Made by a program: the position numbers and the translations under genes
Notes under the pieces: model-generated
Databases searched by the model: none
The model's input: the letters and a program-made list of their open reading frames with translations, nothing else
Told to the model about the DNA's origin: nothing
From: Roseovarius sp.
Lineage (GTDB): Bacteria > Pseudomonadota > Alphaproteobacteria > Rhodobacterales > Rhodobacteraceae
Direction of reading: 5' to 3'
DNA length: 64,000 nt
Assembly: GCF_030373445.1 (NCBI RefSeq)
Contig: NZ_JAUCYU010000013.1
Span: 107,319-171,318, forward strand
In this document: one piece after another, positions 57,857 to 64,000 of the stretch
How the letters are laid out: every line of letters begins with the position of its first letter
How positions within the stretch are numbered: position 1 is the first letter of the stretch

Positions 57857-59038
57857 ATGCACAAAGCCCTTTCCGCCGCCGCGGCCCTTGCCCTTCTTCC
57901 TGCCACCACATTGGCCGACCAGGTCTTCAACGATGACGTGATCGTCGCCGATGACTTGCTCTGTGTCGGCTTGAGCTGCGCGGATGGCGAGCCCAACGTC
58001 GCCAACCGAACCATCCTCAAGCTGAAGGCCAACAACACCGCGATCCTGTTCGACGACCAATCTGACCCCGGCAGCTTTCCGAGCCACGACTGGCAGCTCA
58101 ACGCCAATGAAAACACGCTGTCCGGGCGCAATGCCTTCTTCCTCTCCGACGTCACCGCCGGCACCGACCCGTTCTGGGTCGAGGGCGACGCGCCGGACAA
58201 CGCGCTCTACGTGGCCAATGACGGGGACGTCGGGCTTGGCACCGCCGCCCCCCTCTCCCGGCTGCACATCGTAAGCGCTTCCACTCCCGCGATCAGGCTC
58301 GAGGAGGCGGACGGCACGCCCTACGCCTGGGAGGTCGCCGCGAACGCGAATTTCTGGTACATCCGCGATGTGACAGCGCTCGCCGCGCCCGTGGGCGTGG
58401 AGGCTGGCACGCCCGCCAATACCTTCGTCATCCGCAACACCGGGCGGGTCGGCATCGGCACCTCGCTCCCCGAGGCCCCGCTCGAACTTGAAAGCGACGA
58501 AACCTTCAACTTCTTCCGCATCACCGCCGACGGTGCCGAAATCAACCAGTCGGTCGACATCACCTTCACCCAGGGCCCCCTCCGCACCGGCGAGCTGCGC
58601 TACAACATCGTCGACGGGGACGGGCCGGAAATGCGGCTGAACGCCAATGGCGACATGCTGCTCGAAGGCACGCTCACGACCGCCGGCTCCTGCTCGGTCG
58701 GCTGCGACGCGGTCTTCGACGCGGGCTATCCCCTGCCCTCGATCGAGGAGCACCACGCGCAAACCCTGGCGCTGGGCCACCTGCCCAATGTCGGGCCGAC
58801 GCGAGACGGCGAGCCGTGGGACGTGACCGACAAGATGGGCCGCATCCTCAACGAGCTGGAGCATGCGCACCTCTTCATCGCCGGCCAGCAGGAGGAGATC
58901 AGGCGCCAGGAGGCAGAGCTTTCCGCGCAACGCACCGAGCTGGCCGAAACCGGCGCCGCGCTGTCCGAGACCCGGGCCGCGCTGGCCGCGCTGACCACCC
59001 GGCTGACAGCGCTCGAGACGAGCCGGCAGGCGGATTGA
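57857..59038 (+). CDS. Array paralogue P8: secreted tail-fibre-like protein (class C)
   Basis: 393 residues from the ATG at 57857 (CCGGAG upstream). Signal peptide 'MHKALSAAAALALLPATTLA'. The N-terminus 'DQVFNDDVIVADDLLCVGLS' is of the same type as P1 (pair C36-C41), but the C-terminus is of a different class, direct evidence of module exchange. The fibre motifs are 'GDVGLGTAAPLSRLHIV' and 'GRVGIGTSLPEAPLELES'. After the conserved block comes 'SCSVGCDAVFDAGYPLPSIE', then 'LALGHLPNVGPTRDGEPWDV' and 'NELEHAHLFIAGQQ' (class C, shared only with P9). The coiled coil is long ('ELAETGAALSETRAALAALT'). Confidence 0.9.
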   Translation: MHKALSAAAALALLPATTLADQVFNDDVIVADDLLCVGLSCADGEPNVANRTILKLKANNTAILFDDQSDPGSFPSHDWQLNANENTLSGRNAFFLSDVTAGTDPFWVEGDAPDNALYVANDGDVGLGTAAPLSRLHIVSASTPAIRLEEADGTPYAWEVAANANFWYIRDVTALAAPVGVEAGTPANTFVIRNTGRVGIGTSLPEAPLELESDETFNFFRITADGAEINQSVDITFTQGPLRTGELRYNIVDGDGPEMRLNANGDMLLEGTLTTAGSCSVGCDAVFDAGYPLPSIEEHHAQTLALGHLPNVGPTRDGEPWDVTDKMGRILNELEHAHLFIAGQQEEIRRQEAELSAQRTELAETGAALSETRAALAALTTRLTALETSRQAD

Positions 59039-59072
59039 CCCCGCCGGCCGGCGCGCCGCCCCGTATCCCGTT

Positions 59073-59100
59073 TTGAGAAATCGCGGCCATTTGCTAGGCT
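59073..59100 (+). promoter_or_regulatory. Candidate promoter of P9 (TTGAGA-N16-TAGGCT)
   Basis: TTGAGA (59073-59078) and TAGGCT (59095-59100) lie 42 bases before the P9 start. P11 and P12 have similar elements at nearly the same distance, unlike the long leaders of P2, P4 and P6. Confidence 0.45.
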
Positions 59101-59142
59101 GGAGGGCAAATTTCCCCGTCACTTTGATGAAAGGAATTGCCC

Positions 59143-60276
59143 ATGCACCGCCTTTGTCCCGCGCTGGCCATCGCCGGCCTCCTGCCCGCCGCCGCCCCTG
59201 CCCAGACCCTGCTGTCGGGCGATCACAGCATCTCGGGCGGCGTCTGCATCGGCCCCAGCTGCGCCGCAGACGAACCCATCACAAGCATATTGAAACTCAA
59301 GGGCAACAGTGTCCGGCTGTTTTTCGAGGATATCTCCACATCCGCCGGCTTTCCCACCAACGACTGGGTGCTCGAAGCGAATGCGTCATCCGGCACCGGG
59401 GATTATTTCGCTCTCAGGGATGCCGATACCTTCCATGCGATCATGCGGCTCAACGCCGGCGCTCCCCCGAATTCGCTCTACGTCTCCTCGGACGGCGACG
59501 TGGGGCTGGGAACCTCCCTGCCGCTGGCCAACCTGCACGTCGTCGATACCGCTGGCACCGCGAGCCTTCGGCTGGAGGGGACAACGGGCACGCCCTACAG
59601 TTGGGACCTGCGCGGCAACCAGGGCGGCTTCTATGTCTACGATATCGGGGCCGGAACCCTGCCCTTGCGGATAAACTCGGGCGCGCCCAGTTCGTCCTTC
59701 GCGATCGGCTCTGACGGGAACGTGGGCCTCGGCACCAACAGCCCCGACGCCCCGCTCGAAGTCAGTGACGCGGGCACGTTCAGCTTCTTCCGCATCACCG
59801 CCGAGAGTGCCCCGGTCAACCAGTCTGTCGATATCACCTTCACCCAGGGGCCGCTGACCACCGGGGAGATACGCTATAATATCGTCGACGGGGACGGGCC
59901 CGAGATGCGGCTCAACGCCGATGGCGACATGGCGATCGACGGCACGCTGACCACCTCCGGCTCCTGCTCCGTCGGCTGCGACGCGGTGTTCGACGCGGGC
60001 TACCCCCTGCCCTCGATCGAGGAGCATCACGCGCAAACCCTCGCCCTGGGTCACCTGCCCAATGTCGGGCCGACGCGAGACGGCGAGCCGTGGGACGTGA
60101 CAGACAAGATGGGCCGCATCCTCAACGAGCTGGAACACGCACACCTCTTCATCGCCCGCCAGCAGCAGCAGATCACCCGCCAGCAGGCAGAGCTGGCCGA
60201 GACCCGCGCCGCCCTGGCCGCGCTCACGGCCCGGCTCGACCGCATCGACGACACTGACCACACCGGCCAACCGTAA
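59143..60276 (+). CDS. Array paralogue P9: secreted tail-fibre-like protein (class C)
   Basis: 377 residues from the ATG at 59143 (AAAGGA upstream; an in-frame TTG precedes it). Signal peptide 'MHRLCPALAIAGLLPAAAPA'. The N-terminus 'QTLLSGDHSISGGVCIGPSC' (C35-C40) is the type seen in P10 and P12, joined here to the class C C-terminus of P8. The fibre motifs are 'GDVGLGTSLPLANLHVV' and 'GNVGLGTNSPDAPLEVSD'. The module 'SIEEHHAQTLALGHLPNVGP' is identical to P8. The coiled coil is short and ends 'DDTDHTGQP'. Confidence 0.9.
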   Translation: MHRLCPALAIAGLLPAAAPAQTLLSGDHSISGGVCIGPSCAADEPITSILKLKGNSVRLFFEDISTSAGFPTNDWVLEANASSGTGDYFALRDADTFHAIMRLNAGAPPNSLYVSSDGDVGLGTSLPLANLHVVDTAGTASLRLEGTTGTPYSWDLRGNQGGFYVYDIGAGTLPLRINSGAPSSSFAIGSDGNVGLGTNSPDAPLEVSDAGTFSFFRITAESAPVNQSVDITFTQGPLTTGEIRYNIVDGDGPEMRLNADGDMAIDGTLTTSGSCSVGCDAVFDAGYPLPSIEEHHAQTLALGHLPNVGPTRDGEPWDVTDKMGRILNELEHAHLFIARQQQQITRQQAELAETRAALAALTARLDRIDDTDHTGQP

Positions 60277-60333
60277 GGAGACTGCCTCGCGCCCTCCCCG
60301 CCGGCCGGTTCACCGCCAACAGGGAGAAGAAAG

Positions 60334-61464
60334 ATGAAAGCACGTCACGCCGCCGCCCTCCTGCTGCTGCTCGCCGCCACGTCGGGCCGGGCGCAGACCG
60401 TCTTGCCCGGGGACCATACGGTGCTGGGCGCCCTCTGCGTCGGACCCCAGTGCGCCAGCGAAAGCTTCGGGGACGACACGTTGCGCCTGAAGGCCTACAA
60501 CCTTCGCATCCATGTCGACGACCGGACCACCAACCCGGACTATTCGGGCCACGACTGGGGTTTCCTCTTCAACGATGTCGCCCAGTTCGGCGAGGATTAC
60601 TTCGCCGTCGAGGACCGCACCCTCGCGACCGTTCCCTTCCGCATCGACGGCTTCGCCCCCACCAACGCGCTTCGGATCGCGGGCAACGGCGATATCGGCA
60701 TCGGCACCGGCCTGCCGCAGCACGACCTGCACATCGTCTCGAACGGCGGCACCGCCACGATCCGGATGGAGGAAACCGTCGGCACCGCCGCGCGCTGGGA
60801 CATCGAGGCCAACAGCGCCGCCTTCGTCATCCAGGACGTGCTGGCCGCCACCAATCCGATCATGCTGGAAAAGAACGCCCCCTCCTACGCCCTGCGGATC
60901 GCCAATACCGGCAATGTCGGTCTCGGCACCTCCAGTCCGCAGGCCCCGCTGGAGATCTTCCGGCGCGAGGCGTTCAACTTCCTGCGCATCACCGCCGCCG
61001 GCGCCGAGGTCAACGACTCGGTCGATATCGTCTATACGCAGGGCCCGCTCGGCACCGGCGAGCTGCGGTACAACATCGTCGATGGCGACGGGCCCGAGAT
61101 GCGCCTCAACGCCAAGGGCGACATGGAGATCGCGGGAACGCTCACCACGATCGGCCCGGCCTGCGCGGCCGGCTGCGACGCGGTCTTCACCGAGCGCCGG
61201 ATCATCCCCGAGGGCGAGTATGCCGCGCGCATGTGGGCCGACGGCCACCTGCCCCATGTCGGCCCGACCCTACCGGAGGCGCCGGTCAACGTCAGCGAGA
61301 AGATGGGCGGAATGCTGAACGCGCTGGAACATGCCCACGTGTTCATTGAACGCCAGAACCGGCGCATCGCGACGCTCGAGGCGGAAAAGGCGGCGCAGGA
61401 CACCCGGATCGCCCGGCTCGAAGCGCGGCTGATGGCGCTGGAAACGAGCCGGACCACGGACTGA
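60334..61464 (+). CDS. Array paralogue P10: secreted tail-fibre-like protein (class A)
   Basis: 376 residues, the shortest copy. Signal peptide 'MKARHAAALLLLLAATSGRA'. The N-terminus 'QTVLPGDHTVLGALCVGPQC' gives C35-C40. The fibre motifs are 'GDIGIGTGLPQHDLHIV' and 'GNVGLGTSSPQAPLEIFR'. The conserved block is variant at 'NFLRITAAGAEVNDSVDIVY', the only copy with Leu for the second Phe and Tyr for Phe in the strand. Its class A module ('ERRIIPEGEYAARMWADGHL', 'NALEHAHVFIERQNRRIATL') is almost identical to P1, over 11 kb away. The 57-base gap after P9 holds a strong AGGGAG site but no clear promoter. Confidence 0.9.
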   Translation: MKARHAAALLLLLAATSGRAQTVLPGDHTVLGALCVGPQCASESFGDDTLRLKAYNLRIHVDDRTTNPDYSGHDWGFLFNDVAQFGEDYFAVEDRTLATVPFRIDGFAPTNALRIAGNGDIGIGTGLPQHDLHIVSNGGTATIRMEETVGTAARWDIEANSAAFVIQDVLAATNPIMLEKNAPSYALRIANTGNVGLGTSSPQAPLEIFRREAFNFLRITAAGAEVNDSVDIVYTQGPLGTGELRYNIVDGDGPEMRLNAKGDMEIAGTLTTIGPACAAGCDAVFTERRIIPEGEYAARMWADGHLPHVGPTLPEAPVNVSEKMGGMLNALEHAHVFIERQNRRIATLEAEKAAQDTRIARLEARLMALETSRTTD

Positions 61465-61536
61465 ACCGCCAGCAGCCTGAAAACGCCGGGCGGGAGAATG
61501 CGCCATACCAAAGGCCGCACAGGGGCATCTTCCGTT

Positions 61537-61565
61537 TTGATAAAACTGCCGTCGTGCGATAGTGT
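61537..61565 (+). promoter_or_regulatory. Candidate promoter of P11 (TTGATA-N17-TAGTGT)
   Basis: TTGATA (61537-61542) and TAGTGT (61560-61565) with a 17-base spacer lie 44 bases before the P11 start, the best match to a sigma-70 promoter among the short-leader copies. Confidence 0.5.
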
Positions 61566-61609
61566 CGCCACGAGTTTTTTAATATTGTCATGAACCAAGG
61601 ATATTGCCC

Positions 61610-62851
61610 ATGTCCCGCCCCCAGCCCGTTTTGGCCTCTGCCAGCATTCTGCCCGCGGTCTCGATCCTCGCCACGCTTCTCGCCCAGCCCGCCGCGGCGC
61701 AGGTATTGGAGGCGTCAAGCGACGCCACCATCCGCGACCGTCTCTGCCTGGGCGGCGAATGCGCCGATGATCCCTCCCCCCAATTCGTCGCAGATGGCTT
61801 CACCGCCTCGCTCGAGATCAATGATTTCCGAAGCCGGATAGACTTTGTCGACACCTCGACCGACAGTTTCCCGAATACGAACTGGGCGATCCAGCTGAAC
61901 GAACCGGACCTTTCCATCGCCAGTGGCGGCACCGAATATTTCGCCATCCATGACATGTCCGCCGGCACGGTCCCCTTCCTGGTCAGGGGCGCCGCGCCCA
62001 CCAACGCGCTCTATGTCGCCGAATCCGGGGCCGTCGGCCTGCAAACATCCATGCCGCAGGCGAACCTGCATATCTTCGACGATGCCGTATTCAACGAGGC
62101 CATCATCCGGTTGGAGGAAATCGGCGCCACGCCCTACACATGGGATATTCGGGCGAATAACTTCGGCTTCTACGTGTACGATCCCGCCGCCGATACAGTG
62201 CCCTTCCAGGTCCGCCCCGGTGCGCCGACCTCCGCCATCGACATTGCAAGCAACGGCAACGTGGGCATCGGCACCGCCGGCGCAAGTGCCCCGCTGGAAA
62301 TCGGCGACGACGCGAGCTTCAGCTTCTTCCGCATTACCGCCGGCGGCGCCGCCATCAACAAGTCCGTCGACGTGGTCTTCACCCAAGGGCCGCTTGGCAC
62401 TGGCGAGCTGCGCTACAACATCGTCGATGGCGACGGGCCCGAGATGCGCCTCAACGCCGATGGCGACATGACACTCGATGGCACGCTCACCACCGGCGGG
62501 CCGACCTGTAGTGGCGGCTGCGACGCGGTCTTCACCGAGCGCCGGATCATCCCGGAGCCGGACTACGCCGCGCGCATGTGGGCAGACGGCCACCTGCCCC
62601 ATGTCGGCCCGACGGCCCCCGGCGCACCGATCAACGTCAGCGAGAAGCTGGGCGGGATGCTCAACGCGCTGGAACACGCCCACGTGTTCATCGAACGCCA
62701 GAACCGGCGCATCGAGACGCTCGAGGCGGAAAAGGCGGCACAGTCCGCGCGGTTCGCCCGGCTCGAGGCGGAAAGATCCGCACAGGCCGCGCGGCTGGCC
62801 CGGCTCGAGGCGCGACTTTCGGCCATCGAAGCGGGCGCGCGGGCGGACTGA
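61610..62851 (+). CDS. Array paralogue P11: secreted tail-fibre-like protein (class A)
   Basis: 413 residues, the longest copy, from the ATG at 61610 (CAAGGA upstream). The signal peptide ends 'LAQPAAA' near residue 30. The N-terminus 'QVLEASSDATIRDRLCLGGE' (C46-C51) is unlike the other copies. The fibre motifs are 'GAVGLQTSMPQANLHIF' and 'GNVGIGTAGASAPLEIGD', both slightly degenerate. The conserved block has 'AAINKSVDVVFTQGPLGTGE' (Lys for Gln). Class A module with 'ERRIIPEPDYAARMWADGHL'. The coiled coil is extended by repeats of 'RLEAERSAQAARLARLEARL', accounting for the extra length. Confidence 0.9.
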   Translation: MSRPQPVLASASILPAVSILATLLAQPAAAQVLEASSDATIRDRLCLGGECADDPSPQFVADGFTASLEINDFRSRIDFVDTSTDSFPNTNWAIQLNEPDLSIASGGTEYFAIHDMSAGTVPFLVRGAAPTNALYVAESGAVGLQTSMPQANLHIFDDAVFNEAIIRLEEIGATPYTWDIRANNFGFYVYDPAADTVPFQVRPGAPTSAIDIASNGNVGIGTAGASAPLEIGDDASFSFFRITAGGAAINKSVDVVFTQGPLGTGELRYNIVDGDGPEMRLNADGDMTLDGTLTTGGPTCSGGCDAVFTERRIIPEPDYAARMWADGHLPHVGPTAPGAPINVSEKLGGMLNALEHAHVFIERQNRRIETLEAEKAAQSARFARLEAERSAQAARLARLEARLSAIEAGARAD

Positions 62852-62906
62852 ACCGGCACACGGGCGGCGGAGCCGGTCAAAACGGGCCCTGGCGCCTCAT
62901 TCCCGT

Positions 62907-62934
62907 TTGAGTTGTCGCGTTCATGCGGTACGGT
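62907..62934 (+). promoter_or_regulatory. Candidate promoter of P12 (TTGAGT-N16-TACGGT)
   Basis: TTGAGT (62907-62912) and TACGGT (62929-62934) lie 41 bases before the P12 start, matching the short-leader geometry of P9 and P11. Confidence 0.4.
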
Positions 62935-62975
62935 CGCCCGGAATTTTTCAATTATCCAGATCAAGGGAATTGCCA

Positions 62976-64000
62976 ATGCTCCGCCTTCATTCCGCCCTCC
63001 GCCTGCTCGCCGTCGCCAGCATTATTCCCGCCACCGCCCATGCCCAGACCGTGCTGTCCGGCGATCACAGCGTCGATGGCGCTCTATGCGTTGGCGAAGG
63101 CTGTACCGGCAGCGAGGACTTCGGGGACTTCGCCCTGAAGATCAAGCAGAACAACACATGGCTGAAATTCGAGGATAATTCTTCAACCTCTAGCTTTCCC
63201 ACCAATGACTGGCAGATCAGGGTGAACGACTCGTTGAGCGGTGGCGCCGACCATTTCTCCATCGTCGATGACGAAACCGGCAACACGATCTTCCGCCTCG
63301 ACGCGGGCGCACCGGGCGCCTCCCTCCATGTCGCCAGCAGCGGCCATGTCGGCCTGGGCACGGTGATACCGACCGACGAGCTGCACATCTTCGACGCGAT
63401 CGATCCGGGCATCACCTTCGAGGATCCGTCCTGGAGATGGACGCTGGCGGGCAATGACGGCGGCTTCTACCTGTTCGACCCGCAGAACTCTGCCATCCCC
63501 TTCGAAATTCGCAGCGGGGCGCCGACCCGGGCGCTCTACATCAACAGCGAGGGCCAGGTCGGCCTTGGCACCGATGCGCCCGCGGCACCGCTCGAAATCA
63601 GCGACGCGGACAGTTTCAGCTTCTTCCGCATCACCGCCACCGGCGCGCCGGTCAACCAGTCTGTCGATGTCGTCTTCACGCAAGGCCCTCTGAACACGGG
63701 CGAGCTGCGCTACAACATCGTCGACGGCGACGGGCCCGAGATGCGCCTCAATGCCGATGGCGACCTGGTGATCCGCGGCACGCTCACCACCGGCGGGCCG
63801 ACCTGCGATGGCGGCTGCGACGCGGTCTTCACCGAGCGCCGGATCATCCCCGAAGACGACTACGCCGCCCGGATGTGGGCCGACGGTCACCTGCCTTTCG
63901 TCGGCCCGACCGCCCCGGAGGCGCCGATCAACGTCAGCGAGAAGATGGGCGGGATGCTGAACGCGCTGGAGCACGCCCACGTGTTCATCGAGCGCCAGAA
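62976..64000 (+). CDS. Array paralogue P12: secreted tail-fibre-like protein, cut by window end (class A)
   Basis: The frame is open from the ATG at 62976 to the window edge, giving 341 residues. Signal peptide 'MLRLHSALRLLAVASIIPAT' plus 'AHA'. The N-terminus 'QTVLSGDHSVDGALCVGEGC' (C38-C43) is as in P9 and P10. 'SFPTNDWQIRVNDSLSGGAD' opens the variable region. The fibre motifs are 'GHVGLGTVIPTDELHIF' and 'GQVGLGTDAPAAPLEISD'. The conserved block, 'TCDGGCDAVFTERRIIPEDD' and 'NALEHAHVFIERQ' put it in class A. The coiled coil and stop lie beyond 64000, so the array may continue. Confidence 0.88.
   Translation, partial: MLRLHSALRLLAVASIIPATAHAQTVLSGDHSVDGALCVGEGCTGSEDFGDFALKIKQNNTWLKFEDNSSTSSFPTNDWQIRVNDSLSGGADHFSIVDDETGNTIFRLDAGAPGASLHVASSGHVGLGTVIPTDELHIFDAIDPGITFEDPSWRWTLAGNDGGFYLFDPQNSAIPFEIRSGAPTRALYINSEGQVGLGTDAPAAPLEISDADSFSFFRITATGAPVNQSVDVVFTQGPLNTGELRYNIVDGDGPEMRLNADGDLVIRGTLTTGGPTCDGGCDAVFTERRIIPEDDYAARMWADGHLPFVGPTAPEAPINVSEKMGGMLNALEHAHVFIERQ

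Noticed and set aside
48754..64000. Prophage tail-fibre region
   Set aside because: The proteins are fibre-like but carry Sec signal peptides, and no capsid, baseplate, lysis or integrase gene is present.
48754..64000. Diversity-generating retroelement
   Set aside because: No reverse transcriptase gene or template/variable repeat pair with adenine-directed changes is visible in the window.
1..64000. tRNA or rRNA genes
   Set aside because: I looked for cloverleaf elements and conserved rRNA segments in the intergenic gaps and found none; a dedicated scan could still find a divergent one.

Overview
The window looks like a chromosomal segment of a high-GC alphaproteobacterium of the Rhodobacteraceae/Roseobacter type. 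Pointers are an M23 peptidase gene overlapping a bactofilin gene, a DUF4167 protein, an lptF-lptG-lptD-surA-pdxA-rsmA chain, a valine-degradation cluster and an alphaproteobacterial LexA box (GTTC-N7-GTTC) in front of uvrA. This placement comes from gene content and order; no database search was possible. I see no tRNA, rRNA, insertion sequence, CRISPR array or integrase.

Layout. 1-2129: end of a valine catabolism operon (acyl-CoA dehydrogenase fragment, 3-hydroxyisobutyryl-CoA hydrolase, mmsB). 2207-14000: two small proteins, then minus-strand genes uvrA, lpdA, a DUF924 protein, an MFS transporter, queA and a very large AsmA/YhdP-like protein. 14036-17381: bcp, a DUF455 protein, an M23 peptidase and a bactofilin. 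17492-24651: an orphan GAF histidine kinase, then a four-gene minus-strand operon (flavin reductase, aldehyde dehydrogenase, luciferase-like monooxygenase, AA_synth-family protein) divergent from a LysR regulator and a zinc alcohol dehydrogenase; this looks like a catabolic two-component flavin monooxygenase locus of unknown substrate. 24794-31065: a small ORF, ndk, an ABC-F ATPase, a MarC protein, a retropepsin-like protease, holC and pepA. 31197-38718: outer-membrane biogenesis and housekeeping genes lptF, lptG, lptD, surA, pdxA, rsmA, mostly joined by ATGA overlaps. 39002-48581: a DUF4167 protein, prmC-prfA, speB, an M20 amidohydrolase, mazG, a DUF2189 membrane protein, an amidase and small secreted proteins.

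48754-64000 (about 15 kb, continuing past the window) is the unusual part: an uninterrupted head-to-tail array of twelve paralogous genes (eleven complete, one cut by the edge), called P1 to P12 here. Each encodes a Sec-exported protein of about 376-413 residues. The order of parts is constant: signal peptide, a C-x4-C pair (C-x5-C in P5), a beta-rich variable region with two 'VGLGT..P...L.V' tail-fibre-like motifs, a nearly invariant block 'RYNIVDGDGPEMRLNA', a C-x3-C-D pair, a 'GHLP.VGPT' module and a C-terminal coiled coil. The C-terminal modules fall into three classes and the N-terminal regions into others, and the two are combined in different ways, which points to duplication with recombination or gene conversion. 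Several copies carry their own promoter-like sequences of two geometries, and P2-P5 look like two successive copies of a 2.58-kb two-gene unit. No phage, secretion or anchoring genes are visible beside the array, so its role is open; a surface or secreted fibre/adhesin family is my best inference.
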